Shown: positions 6,867 through 14,984, counted from the first letter of the stretch. The stretch: DNA of 15,280 nt from JAQGLW01 sp035995725 (GCA_035995725.1 DASYKE010000223.1:1-15280), one strand, 5' to 3'. The notes: generated from the sequence alone by a model not told the origin. Made by a program: numbers and translations.

Positions 6867-8177
6867 ATGGCATCTCGCGAACAGCAAGTTCAAGCACTGG
6901 CCAAAGATTGGGCCGAGAATCCACGCTGGAAAGGCATCAAGCGCAATTACACCGCTGAAGATGTGGTTCGTCTGCGCGGCTCATTGCAAATCGAACACAC
7001 CATTGCCAAACGCGGTGCCGAAAAACTATGGGATCTTTTGAAGAACGAGCCGTTCGTCAACACATTGGGCGCACTCACCGGCAACCAGGCGATGCAGCAA
7101 GTCAAGGCCGGCCTGAAAGCGATCTACCTGTCCGGCTGGCAAGTCGCCGGCGACGCCAACATGGCCGGAGAAATGTATCCGGACCAGTCGCTGTACCCGG
7201 TCAATTCGGTGCCGATGGTCGTCAAGCGCATCAACAATACGTTCCAGCGCGCCGACCAGATCCAGTGGTCGGAAGGAAAAAACGATATCGACTTTTTCGC
7301 GCCGATCGTGGCTGATGCTGAAGCCGGTTTCGGTGGTGTATTGAATGCATATGAATTGATGAAGTCGATGATCGAAGCCGGTGCGGCCGGCGTGCATTTC
7401 GAAGATCAACTGGCATCGGTAAAGAAATGCGGCCACATGGGCGGCAAGGTGCTGGTGCCGACCCGCGAAGCGGTCGAGAAGCTGAACGCGGCACGTCTGG
7501 CCGCCGATGTAATGGGCACACCGACCCTCGTCATCGCACGCACCGATGCCGAAGCCGCCGATTTGCTGACATCGGATGTCGATGCGATCGACAAGCCATT
7601 CTGTACCGGTGAACGCACGGTGGAAGGTTTCTTCCGGGTCCGTCCCGGCCTTGATCAGGCGGTTGCCCGGGCGCTGGCGTATTGCCCGTATGTCGACCTG
7701 GTATGGTGCGAGACCGGCAAGCCGGACCTGGCTTTCGCGAAGCAATTTGCCGATGCGGTCCATGCGAAATTCCCCGGCAAGATGCTGGCTTATAACTGCT
7801 CGCCATCCTTCAACTGGAAGAAAAATCTGGACGATGCCACCATCGCCAGGTTCCAGAAAGAATTGGGCGCCATGGGCTATAAATTCCAGTTCATCACGCT
7901 GGCCGGTTTCCATTCATTGAACTATTCGATGTTCAACCTGGCCCACGGCTACGCCCGCAATAATATGACTGCATTCGTCGAAATGCAGGAGGCGGAGTTC
8001 GCCGCCGCCGAAAAAGGATTCACCGCCGTCAAACACCAGCGCGAAGTGGGTACCGGGTACTTCGATGCGGTGGCCCAGGTGATTCAGCAGGGTCAATCGT
8101 CGACCACCGCATTGCATGGTTCGACCGAAGATGAGCAATTCTTCGACGAGAAAGCCTTTGACAAGAAAGCGGCCTGA
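6867..8177 (+). CDS. aceA: Isocitrate lyase AceA (glyoxylate shunt)
   Basis: A 436-residue enzyme cleaving isocitrate to glyoxylate and succinate, allowing growth on acetate or fatty acids. Length and sequence fit the short E. coli-type isocitrate lyase (434 residues). The catalytic cysteine is C188 within the diagnostic KKCGH motif; the SGWQVAGDAN segment near residue 90, the acidic metal-binding DAEAGFGG segment and the NCSPSFNW active-site motif are all present and intact. The start is fixed by AAGGAG seven bases upstream. It appears monocistronic, with its own AT-rich regulatory region and an intrinsic terminator about 60 bases after the stop. Malate synthase, its usual partner, is not in this window. 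Confidence 0.98.
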   Translation: MASREQQVQALAKDWAENPRWKGIKRNYTAEDVVRLRGSLQIEHTIAKRGAEKLWDLLKNEPFVNTLGALTGNQAMQQVKAGLKAIYLSGWQVAGDANMAGEMYPDQSLYPVNSVPMVVKRINNTFQRADQIQWSEGKNDIDFFAPIVADAEAGFGGVLNAYELMKSMIEAGAAGVHFEDQLASVKKCGHMGGKVLVPTREAVEKLNAARLAADVMGTPTLVIARTDAEAADLLTSDVDAIDKPFCTGERTVEGFFRVRPGLDQAVARALAYCPYVDLVWCETGKPDLAFAKQFADAVHAKFPGKMLAYNCSPSFNWKKNLDDATIARFQKELGAMGYKFQFITLAGFHSLNYSMFNLAHGYARNNMTAFVEMQEAEFAAAEKGFTAVKHQREVGTGYFDAVAQVIQQGQSSTTALHGSTEDEQFFDEKAFDKKAA

Positions 8178-8239
8178 AATGTAAGCTCATGGTTTGCAGC
8201 AGTTTGAGGGGCGGAAAAGACGCTTCCCCTTGAAAGCGG

Positions 8240-8272
8240 AAAGGCCGCATCTCACCAGGGTGCGGCTTTTTT
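8240..8272 (+). terminator. Intrinsic terminator of aceA
   Basis: GCCGCA (8244-8249) pairs with TGCGGC (8261-8266); the stem extends inward by a T-G and a C-G pair and outward through A-T pairs. Six T residues at 8267-8272 follow at once. The minus strand lacks an equivalent T-run, so it acts on rightward transcription from aceA. Confidence 0.85.
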
Positions 8273-8381
8273 ATTGGCGCTTGCATAAATTCCGATTGTC
8301 GTCGCGGGGACTTCCACTGGTTTTGCTGCTTAATTATGCGCATGGCTTTGCGCTGGTGCTGCTGGCGCTGTCCTTCAGGTT

Positions 8382-8434
8382 GCTGATTGCGACAACGCTG
8401 TTGCAGAAGCGGCAGGAGCGTTGTCGCAATCAGC
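8382..8434. repeat. 18-bp perfect inverted repeat forming a long hairpin
   Basis: GCTGATTGCGACAACGCT (8382-8399) is exactly repeated in inverse at 8417-8434 with a 17-base spacer. The spacer itself can pair (GTTGC at 8400-8404 with GCGGC at 8409-8413, including G-T pairs) around an AGAA loop, giving one very stable structure. TTTTT at 8439-8443 follows after four unpaired bases, so it could be a second rightward terminator; it could also be a mobile palindromic element or part of a small RNA. Confidence 0.7.
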
Positions 8435-8543
8435 GCAGTTTTTGAGAAAATGAGTCTCCGTGCATGAGGAACAATGTCGAACGGGACGCGAACTTGTTAA
8501 AATGAGAGTGTTCTTCCATTTGCCACCACGATAGACCTTCCCT

Positions 8544-9461
8544 ATGCTGAGTTACCGCCACGCCTTTCACGCGGGCAATCACGCCGATGTACTCAAGCAT
8601 GTTGTGACCATCCAGTTGCTCCAGTATCTCGGCCAGAAAGACACGCCTTACATGTATATCGACACCCACGCCGGTGCCGGTGTATATGCGCTCGATGGCG
8701 GCTACGCTGCGAAAAATGCCGAGTATGAAACCGGCATCAGCCGCCTGTGGGATCGCAAGGATTTGCCTGCTCCGCTGGCCGAATATGTGCAATTGATCAA
8801 GGGCTTGAACCCGAGCGGCAAGATGCGCTATTACCCCGGTTCGCCCTATTGCGCCGACAAGATCATGCGCGAACAGGACCGCTTGCGGCTGTTCGAATTG
8901 CATCCGAGCGACGGCAAGATCCTGGAAGAGAATTTCCGCAAGGTCGAAGCCCATGCCGCCGCGCAGGGGCAGCGCCCGGGCACTCGCGGCAAGCGTGTCA
9001 TGATCCACAGAGGCGACGGCTTCATGGGCCTGAAGGCGTTGCTGCCACCGCCATCGCGACGCGGATTGATACTGATCGATCCGCCTTACGAGGACAAGGA
9101 CGATTACCGCCGCGTGAAAAATACGCTTGAGGATGCGCTTGGCCGTTTTGCCACCGGTACTTACGCGGTCTGGTACCCCGTGCTGCAGCGAATGGAATCG
9201 CGCCAGTTGCCGGACAAGCTCAAGCGGCTGACGGCCAATGGCTGGCTCAACGTCACGTTATCGATCAGTACCCCGTCGCCCGATGGTTTCGGCTTGCACA
9301 GCAGCGGCATGTTCGTGATCAATCCGCCGTGGACGCTGGAGCCGATGCTGCGCGAGCTGATGCCTTACCTGGTACAGACGCTGGGGCGCGATGCAGGCGC
9401 CGGATTTACGCTGGAATCGGGCCAGACCGCCGCTCCCTACACCGGGACGCGCCGTGTTTGA
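8544..9461 (+). CDS. rlmJ: RlmJ, 23S rRNA adenine-2030 N6-methyltransferase
   Basis: A 305-residue cytoplasmic S-adenosylmethionine-dependent enzyme that methylates A2030 of 23S rRNA. The N-terminus MLSYRHAFHAGNHADVLKH is nearly identical to E. coli RlmJ, and YIDTHAGAG is the SAM-binding motif I. The catalytic motif IV is DPPY beginning at D179, preceded by the characteristic SRRGLILI; YYPGSP, ELHPSD and VINPPW are further family signatures. It is about 25 residues longer than the E. coli protein: one insertion of around ten residues (AAAQGQRPGTRGK region, before the GDGF segment) and a longer C-terminal tail. The start is secured by the conserved N-terminus, although the ribosome binding site is weak. 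It is probably transcribed alone. Confidence 0.97.
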   Translation: MLSYRHAFHAGNHADVLKHVVTIQLLQYLGQKDTPYMYIDTHAGAGVYALDGGYAAKNAEYETGISRLWDRKDLPAPLAEYVQLIKGLNPSGKMRYYPGSPYCADKIMREQDRLRLFELHPSDGKILEENFRKVEAHAAAQGQRPGTRGKRVMIHRGDGFMGLKALLPPPSRRGLILIDPPYEDKDDYRRVKNTLEDALGRFATGTYAVWYPVLQRMESRQLPDKLKRLTANGWLNVTLSISTPSPDGFGLHSSGMFVINPPWTLEPMLRELMPYLVQTLGRDAGAGFTLESGQTAAPYTGTRRV

Positions 9462-9671
9462 TGCGGTGATCGGGCGTCAAGGACGTCGTCAGTCAGATCG
9501 GACGAATTCTATTTCGGCGCATAATTGATGCTGGATCGGTGCCCGCGGGTATGCTCCGCTATCCATGAGTTTCATAAGGGAATTATCCTCAAGCAGACAC
9601 ATTTCTGCAATGACGTATACGCTGACGTTGATCAGGCCGCAAATGCGCATGCGCCGCTACAATGGACAACC

Positions 9672-10232
9672 ATGAACAAGGCATTTGTCAAAGAATCCGA
9701 TGACGATGACGATCTGGATGGCGGCGAGCCGCAGATTCCGGCCGGCACGAAAAACTACATCACGCCGTCAGGTTATCAGCGCATCAAGGACGAGTTGCTG
9801 CAACTGATCGATGTCGAACGCCCGGAAGTGGTGCGCGTCGTGCATTGGGCTGCGTCCAACGGCGATCGCTCCGAAAATGGGGATTATATCTACGGCAAGC
9901 GGCGCTTGCGCGAGATCGACCGCCGTATCCGTTTCCTGACCAAGCGCCTGGATATCGCCGAAGTGGTTGATCCCGGCGTCCACCACGGCAGCGATCAGAT
10001 TTTTTTCGGTGCAACTGTCGCCTATGAAAATCAGGCGGGCGAAAAACATACGGTGACCATTGTCGGCATCGATGAAATCGATCCGTTGAACGGCAGGATC
10101 AGCTGGATTTCACCGGTTGCGCGAGCACTGACCAAGGCGCATGAGGGCGAATCCGTCACATTGCAGACACCGGCAGGACAGGAAAAGCTCGAGATTCTGG
10201 ACGTATATTACCCGCCACCGCAGGCGATTTGA
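9672..10232 (+). CDS. greB: Transcript cleavage factor GreB
   Basis: A 186-residue GreA/GreB-family protein that enters the RNA polymerase secondary channel and stimulates cleavage of backtracked RNA. After an acidic N-terminal extension of about 28 residues (DDDDDLDGGE), the Gre coiled coil begins at NYITPSGYQRI. The tip contains the acidic NGDRSENGDYIYGKRRLREIDRR segment typical of GreB, including the residues that hold catalytic magnesium. The C-terminal FKBP-like domain follows (ATVAYENQAG...ISWISPVARAL). I chose ATG 9672; the frame is open back to 9525, but the upstream residues do not resemble Gre proteins. There is no Shine-Dalgarno sequence, and TACAAT at 9658-9663 could be a -10 element so close that the mRNA would be nearly leaderless. 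Confidence 0.95.
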   Translation: MNKAFVKESDDDDDLDGGEPQIPAGTKNYITPSGYQRIKDELLQLIDVERPEVVRVVHWAASNGDRSENGDYIYGKRRLREIDRRIRFLTKRLDIAEVVDPGVHHGSDQIFFGATVAYENQAGEKHTVTIVGIDEIDPLNGRISWISPVARALTKAHEGESVTLQTPAGQEKLEILDVYYPPPQAI

Positions 10233-10262
10233 TAAACTGCGCCGTCAACCGCTTGGCAGAGA

Positions 10263-10322
10263 GGCCGCGGCACCAGGGCGGCCCGACCCGATCCGACCAT
10301 TTTGCGGTACGGATCTTGCCGC
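10263..10322 (+). promoter_or_regulatory. Tandem and alternative hairpins before the DUF3422 gene
   Basis: Three stems can form. GGCCGC (10263-10268) pairs with GCGGCC (10278-10283). GATCCGACC (10290-10298) pairs with GGT and CGGATC (10306-10315) with one bulged A. GCGGTA (10304-10309) pairs with TGCCGC (10317-10322). The second and third share bases and exclude each other. No T-run follows, so a simple terminator is not supported. Confidence 0.35.
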
Positions 10323-10356
10323 GTGAAATCAATACAACAAAAACCACCTTACGCTT

Positions 10357-11715
10357 ATGTCGATTGCCCATACCAGTCTGAATCATCCGCTGCGCGTGCC
10401 TCTGGCTGCCGAAGTGCACTCGCGTCCTTTCCTGCACCTCGCGGCGCCGGAAAGTCTCACGCACCTGGCTGTATATGCGCGGGAAGATACCAATGCCCGC
10501 AGCGACAACTCGTTTACGCAGCATGAAACGCTGCTGGCCTTGTGCACCCATTTCGGTGTATCCGGGCCTGACATGCAGGCCAAGTACTTTTATCATGACT
10601 TTGGTCGCTTCAGGCTGAAATGGGAATGCCATACCGAATTCGCGACTTACACCTTTGCCGAAAGCCATGAAGAAAGCCTGCCCGTGGGCGATGCTTTTCA
10701 ACGGGTGCCGCTATCTCATATACCGCAGGAGTGGCTGCTTGGTTTGCACGGCAAGATCATGGTGGCGGCGCATGTAGTGCTCGATAAAGCCAGCTCGTCA
10801 ATTGACGCACTGGCGCCGGATATGCGCCGCGTATTCGAAGGCAATATGCTGGTCGGCAGCAATGTGCTGCAAGACGCTGAAATCTGTACCGACTTCCTGA
10901 TTCACGCCGATGGCTTCAGCCGATTCGTGGTGCGCGATGTGGGCTTGCGCGACCAGCAGGCCGGGCGGCTGGTCCAGCGTCTGCTGGAGATCGAGACTTA
11001 CCGGATGATGGCATTGCTGGGCTTGCCTCATGCGCAGCAGGCAACTCCGGTTCTCAATGCGATCGAGGATGAACTGGCGGCGCTGACAGTAGCCATGGTG
11101 GGCATGGATGAAGGGACGCCCAATGCGGCATCAACCGCGCGGTTGCAGCATGCGGATGACGAACAGGGGCTGCTGCGTCAAATTACAGGCCTGGCGGCGC
11201 GCATGGAAAAACTGTCACTGGATAACAGTTACCGCTTTTCCGCCTCCCAGGCGTACTTCCGGCTGGTGCATGCGCGTATCGAAGAGTTGCGGGAAGTCCG
11301 CATGGACGGCTTGCCGACGATCGGCGAATTCATGGATCGACGGCTGGCACCGGCGATGAATACCTGTGCTTCGATCGCGCGGCGGCAGGAAGCGCTGGCC
11401 GAGCGCATTGCCAATACCAATGATCTGCTGCGCACCAGGGTCGGTATCGTGCAGGAGCAGCAAAACCGGAAAATCCTGCAGTCGATGAATGCGCGCGCGG
11501 CACAGCAACTGCGCCTGCAGCAGGCAGTGGAGGGCTTGTCGGTCGTGGCTATTTCCTATTACCTGGCCGGCTTGTTCAGCTACGCGGGCAAGGCGGCCAA
11601 GGCAGCCGGCTGGCCTGTCAATCCGGACATTGCGACCGGTATCCTGATTCCGCTGATTGCCATCGGTGTGTGGCTGGGCCTGCGCAGATTTCATAAACGC
11701 GGCCATGTTGCATGA
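10357..11715 (+). CDS. DUF3422 family membrane-anchored protein
   Basis: A 452-residue protein matching the DUF3422 family, whose signature HPLRVPLAAEVHSRPF lies at the N-terminus. The first ~390 residues are soluble, with long helical, heptad-like segments around residues 250-390 that may form a coiled coil. Two membrane helices follow, about 395-410 (SVVAISYYLAGLFSYA) and 426-442 (ATGILIPLIAIGVWLGL), then a short basic tail HKRGHVA. This suggests a tail-anchored inner-membrane protein with its large domain in the cytoplasm. No biochemical role is known to me. The layout recalls CorA-like proteins (helical domain then two C-terminal helices), but the GMN motif of CorA is absent. It lies 124 bases after greB, perhaps in the same transcript. 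No clear ribosome binding site precedes ATG 10357. Confidence 0.85.
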   Translation: MSIAHTSLNHPLRVPLAAEVHSRPFLHLAAPESLTHLAVYAREDTNARSDNSFTQHETLLALCTHFGVSGPDMQAKYFYHDFGRFRLKWECHTEFATYTFAESHEESLPVGDAFQRVPLSHIPQEWLLGLHGKIMVAAHVVLDKASSSIDALAPDMRRVFEGNMLVGSNVLQDAEICTDFLIHADGFSRFVVRDVGLRDQQAGRLVQRLLEIETYRMMALLGLPHAQQATPVLNAIEDELAALTVAMVGMDEGTPNAASTARLQHADDEQGLLRQITGLAARMEKLSLDNSYRFSASQAYFRLVHARIEELREVRMDGLPTIGEFMDRRLAPAMNTCASIARRQEALAERIANTNDLLRTRVGIVQEQQNRKILQSMNARAAQQLRLQQAVEGLSVVAISYYLAGLFSYAGKAAKAAGWPVNPDIATGILIPLIAIGVWLGLRRFHKRGHVA

Positions 11716-11734
11716 CGGTGCGACAGTCTGCGCG

Positions 11735-11784
11735 ATTCGGCAAGCAGAAGGGCAGTGTTGTCGACTGCCAGACTTTGCCGGAAT
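11735..11784. terminator. Nested hairpin between convergent DUF3422 and spoT genes
   Basis: An outer stem pairs ATTCGGCAA (11735-11743) with TTGCCGGAAT (11775-11784, one bulged G). An inner stem pairs GGCAGT (11751-11756) with ACTGCC (11764-11769). It fills the 75-bp gap between two convergent stop codons, where a shared terminator is expected. No T-run is present on either strand, so it may pause or protect transcript ends rather than terminate intrinsically. Confidence 0.5.
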
Positions 11785-11790
11785 GAGCAG

Positions 11791-14064
11791 CTAGCTGCGT
11801 TCGCGCAGAATGCGGGCGACGCTTGGAATGCTGCGCACGTTGCGCATCAGACGCGCCAGGTGGATACGATCTTCGATCTGAATGGTAAAGCGCAGTTGCG
11901 ACATGATGTGGTCTTTATCGTCGTCCATGCCAACGTGAGTGATATTGGCATCCGATTCGCCGATTTCGGCGGCGACCCGGGCCAATACGCCTTTCTCGTT
12001 TTGGACCAGCACCTTGATGCGGCAATCGAAGCGGCGATTCAGTTCCGCTGCCCATCTGACTTCGATCCAGCGTTCCGGTTCTTTCGCGCGCTGGCGTTTG
12101 GCCATGTCGCAGTCGGTCGTATGCACCGTCAATCCCTGGCCGCGCCTCAGATGGCCGATCATGCTGTCGCCGGGAATTGGCAGGCAGCATGGCGCAAGCT
12201 GAACCGCAGCCCCTTCGTTGCCGTTGATGACGACCGGATCCAGTTTGCCGGGCAGGATGTCGCTGGCACTGTCAGTCGGCGGAGTCGACGCCGCTTCGTT
12301 TTCAACCAGGCCGAAAATATGGCGCGCTATCAGGGCTGCCATCCGTTTGCCTACCCCGATGTCTGCATACAGTTCGTCCAGCGATTTTACGCTCGATTCA
12401 TTGAGCAGTCTCTCCGCGAGCGGTGCGGGTAGGGTGGGACTGAGATTGAGTGCAATCAGCGCCTGCGCCAACAGATGCTGTCCCAGTTCGATCGACTCCG
12501 GCAGATTGATGGTGCGCAGATGGTGCCGTATCGAGGAACGCGCCTTGCCGGTGCGGACAAATGTCAGCCAGACCGGGCTGGGCCGTGACGTGGACGAGAT
12601 GACGATTTCAACGATGTCCCCATTGCGCAATTCCGTGCGCAACGGCGCATGCTCGTGGTTGATCTTCGCGGCAATCGCCTGGTCGCCGATGTCGGTATGA
12701 ATCGTGTAAGCGAAGTCGAGTGCTGTGGCGCCGCGCGGCAGCGCGATGATCGTCGATTTGGGTGTGAACACGTAAACCGAATCGGGGAACAGGTCGACTT
12801 TGACATGCTCAAGGAATTCCGCCGAATCGCCGGTTTGTTTCTGGATATCGAGCAGCGATTGCAGCCATGCGTGGGTGCGCTGCTGCAGGTCGGTCAGTGA
12901 TCCTTCCTCGTTCTTGTACAGCCAGTGGGCCGCGACACCGGATTCAGCGACGTGATGCATGTCCTGCGTGCGAATCTGGAATTCGACCGGGGTGCCGTAA
13001 GGACCGATCAGCGTGGTATGCAGCGACTGATAGCCATTGAGTTTGGGAATAGCGATGTAATCCTTGAACTTGCCAGGCATCGGCTTGTACAGCGCATGCA
13101 GTGTGCCCAATGCGACATAACAATTGGCGAAACTGTCGACCACGATGCGAAAGCCATAGACGTCCAGTACCTGTGAGAACGATAAATGCTTGTTGCGCAT
13201 TTTGCGGTAGATGCCGAACAGGGTTTTTTCACGGCCATAGACTTGCGCCTGAATGCCGGTCGCCGCCAGCGTGCTTTTGACCGACTCCAGAATTTTGCTT
13301 ACTACTTCACGCCGGTTGCCGCGCGCGGCTTTTATCGCCTTGGACAAGGTCTTGTATCGGACCGGATAGATATGGGAGAACGCAAGGTCCTGCAACTCGC
13401 GGTAAATATTGTTCAATCCGAGCCGATGCGCAATCGGGACATAGACTTCCATCGTCTCGCGCGCAATGCGGCGTTTCTTGTCGGCCGCCATCACGCCGAG
13501 CGTGCGCATGTTGTGCAGCCGATCGGCAAGCTTGACCAGTATCACGCGTACGTCGCGCGCCATCGCCAGCAGCATCTTGCGGAAATTCTCTGCCTGGATT
13601 TCGACCTGGGTCTGGAATTCGATCTTGTCCAGCTTGGACAAGCCATCGACCAGAGCCGCTACCGGGGCGCCGAATTTCTCGATCAATTCGTCTTTTTTGA
13701 CATCCTGATCTTCCATCACATCATGCAGCAGGGCCGCCATGATGGCTTGTGCATCGAGCTTCCAGTCGGCACAAATTTCGGCAACCGCAATCGGGTGCGA
13801 AATATATGGCTCGCCCGATTTACGCATCTGGCCCAAGTGCTTTTCGTCAGAAAAGCGATAGGCTGCCTTGACCTTCTTGAGTTCGGAGGGCGTTAGATAT
13901 TCGGCGAGTTTTTCGGTCAGTTGAGTGACCGAAGCGACCCCGACGCTATGCGGGGTAGCCTGGTCAATCTCTGAATTTTTGGTTTTGGAGGACGAGCGGT
14001 CGGAGGTTGCCCGCTTTTTATTGGGAGCAACTGACAAAATTGAATCTGAAGGCGTCAGGTTCAT
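11791..14064 (-). CDS. spoT: SpoT/Rel bifunctional (p)ppGpp synthetase-hydrolase
   Basis: A 757-residue long RelA/SpoT homologue that makes and degrades the alarmone (p)ppGpp. Domains in order: HD hydrolase with YISHP (H90), LLHDVMED (H114-D115) and KLADRLHN (D181) all intact; synthetase with YGREKTLFGIYRKM (276-289), KFKD (332-335), GYQSLHT (Y345) and EFQIRT (E361); TGS domain about 429-490; a cysteine-rich segment with APCCLP; and a C-terminal ACT domain. The intact HD site and basic KFKD loop, in place of the acidic EXDD of RelA, argue for SpoT/Rel-type bifunctionality. About 42 N-terminal residues, Ser/Lys/Thr-rich, precede the part alignable with E. coli SpoT; the true start could be internal, as no good ribosome binding site precedes ATG 14064. 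It lies 46 bases after rpoZ in the conserved gmk-rpoZ-spoT order. Confidence 0.96.
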   Translation of the reverse strand: MNLTPSDSILSVAPNKKRATSDRSSSKTKNSEIDQATPHSVGVASVTQLTEKLAEYLTPSELKKVKAAYRFSDEKHLGQMRKSGEPYISHPIAVAEICADWKLDAQAIMAALLHDVMEDQDVKKDELIEKFGAPVAALVDGLSKLDKIEFQTQVEIQAENFRKMLLAMARDVRVILVKLADRLHNMRTLGVMAADKKRRIARETMEVYVPIAHRLGLNNIYRELQDLAFSHIYPVRYKTLSKAIKAARGNRREVVSKILESVKSTLAATGIQAQVYGREKTLFGIYRKMRNKHLSFSQVLDVYGFRIVVDSFANCYVALGTLHALYKPMPGKFKDYIAIPKLNGYQSLHTTLIGPYGTPVEFQIRTQDMHHVAESGVAAHWLYKNEEGSLTDLQQRTHAWLQSLLDIQKQTGDSAEFLEHVKVDLFPDSVYVFTPKSTIIALPRGATALDFAYTIHTDIGDQAIAAKINHEHAPLRTELRNGDIVEIVISSTSRPSPVWLTFVRTGKARSSIRHHLRTINLPESIELGQHLLAQALIALNLSPTLPAPLAERLLNESSVKSLDELYADIGVGKRMAALIARHIFGLVENEAASTPPTDSASDILPGKLDPVVINGNEGAAVQLAPCCLPIPGDSMIGHLRRGQGLTVHTTDCDMAKRQRAKEPERWIEVRWAAELNRRFDCRIKVLVQNEKGVLARVAAEIGESDANITHVGMDDDKDHIMSQLRFTIQIEDRIHLARLMRNVRSIPSVARILRERS

Positions 14065-14110
14065 GCCGGATAGATATCAGCCGCATGGCGGTTGGTAATC
14101 AGGTTGGTAA

Positions 14111-14314
14111 TTAACCAGGGACTTTTTTCAGCATTTCAAGCCCGACTTTACCGGCGGCGATTTCACGCAACGCGATCACGGTAGGCTTGTCTTTCGCATC
14201 CACTTTCGGCGTGTGGCCTTGCAGCAACTGGCGTGCGCGGTAAGTTGCGGCCAGCGTGAGCTGGAACCGGTTCGGAATCTGTTTAAGGCAGTCTTCAATG
14301 GTAATACGGGCCAT
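14111..14314 (-). CDS. rpoZ: RNA polymerase omega subunit
   Basis: A 67-residue protein that binds the beta-prime subunit and aids assembly of RNA polymerase; in enterobacteria it also contributes to a ppGpp site. MARITIEDCLKQIPNRFQLTLAATYRARQL is the conserved omega core, with NRF and the ATYRARQL helix. It is shorter than the E. coli protein (91 residues), as I expect for Betaproteobacteria. TAGGAG lies about five bases upstream of the ATG on the minus strand, fixing the start. It is placed 25 bases after gmk and 46 bases before spoT, so all three are probably co-transcribed. Confidence 0.96.
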   Translation of the reverse strand: MARITIEDCLKQIPNRFQLTLAATYRARQLLQGHTPKVDAKDKPTVIALREIAAGKVGLEMLKKVPG

Positions 14315-14339
14315 ACGTGCTCCTATGAATGCAGGGTAA

Positions 14340-14984
14340 CTAGCTTAAATTGGCATGAATGCCCAATTGGGTGAATAGCGATGTGCTGCGCGCCGCTTGT
14401 TGCGCGAAACGGCAACGGGTGGCTTTGACGATTGAGGTCAACTCCGATAAAGCAGTCGCAAACTCTTGATTAATAATAACATATTCGAACTCGGGCGCGT
14501 GCGCGATTTCGCCGCCCGCAGCCAGAATCCGGCGCGTAATCACCTGGTGATCATCCTGCCCGCGCTTTTTCAGTCGGTCCTCCAATGCGGCAATCGATGG
14601 CGGCAGGATAAATATGCCCACTGCATGCGGAAATTGTTTCTTTATCTGTTGTGCGCCTTGCCAGTCGATCTCCAGCAATACATCGGTTCCCGCCTGCATT
14701 TGTTCTGCAATCAGCATGCGCGACGTGCCGTAATAATTACCATGGACCTCGGCCGATTCCAAAAATTCATCTTTTTCGCGCCGCGCCAGAAAATCCTTGA
14801 CTGACGTGAAGTAGTATTCGCGGCCGTTCTGCTCGCCCGGACGAGGCGGCCTGGTAGTGTAGGAAATCGACAACTTGATCGCCGGATCCTGGGCCAGCAA
14901 TGCATTGACCAGTGTAGATTTGCCTGCGCCGGACGGCGCGACGACCATGAACAGGCTACCGGAAGAAGCGTTGGCATTGGGCAT
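14340..14984 (-). CDS. gmk: Guanylate kinase
   Basis: A 214-residue cytoplasmic enzyme converting GMP to GDP with ATP. The P-loop is APSGAGKST (residues 16-24), and the GMP-binding region SYTTRPPRPGE followed by GREYYF is intact, as are VHGNYYGT and LEIDWQGAQQIK. Length is close to E. coli Gmk (207). The C-terminal tail is slightly longer. It is the first gene of the leftward gmk-rpoZ-spoT cluster, which ties GDP/GTP supply to (p)ppGpp metabolism. A GAGG sequence six bases upstream of the ATG serves as ribosome binding site. Confidence 0.97.
   Translation of the reverse strand: MPNANASSGSLFMVVAPSGAGKSTLVNALLAQDPAIKLSISYTTRPPRPGEQNGREYYFTSVKDFLARREKDEFLESAEVHGNYYGTSRMLIAEQMQAGTDVLLEIDWQGAQQIKKQFPHAVGIFILPPSIAALEDRLKKRGQDDHQVITRRILAAGGEIAHAPEFEYVIINQEFATALSELTSIVKATRCRFAQQAARSTSLFTQLGIHANLS

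Larger units (their letters stand above)
8178..8543. other. Intergenic region between aceA and rlmJ
   Basis: These 366 bases hold the aceA terminator, then a long perfect inverted repeat followed by a short T-run, then a probable rlmJ promoter region with TAAAAT at 8498-8503 but no convincing -35. An open frame (8194-8445) with a hydrophobic middle crosses both hairpins and has no ribosome binding site, so I do not call it a gene. Confidence 0.6.

Noticed and set aside
7026..7913. Long open frame on the minus strand inside aceA (295 residues)
   Set aside because: It is antisense to isocitrate lyase with intact motifs; such frames are common opposite GC-rich genes.
8194..8445. Open frame with a hydrophobic middle that could be a small membrane protein
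   Set aside because: It runs through the aceA terminator and the long hairpin, lacks a ribosome binding site, and its hydrophobicity comes from Leu-rich reading of repeated CTG-type codons.
9525..9671. Upstream extension of greB
   Set aside because: The 49 extra residues resemble no Gre protein; ATG 9672 gives the usual acidic extension and coiled coil.
13186..13896. Open frame on the plus strand inside spoT (236 residues)
   Set aside because: It is antisense to the HD and synthetase domains of SpoT, with no family resemblance.
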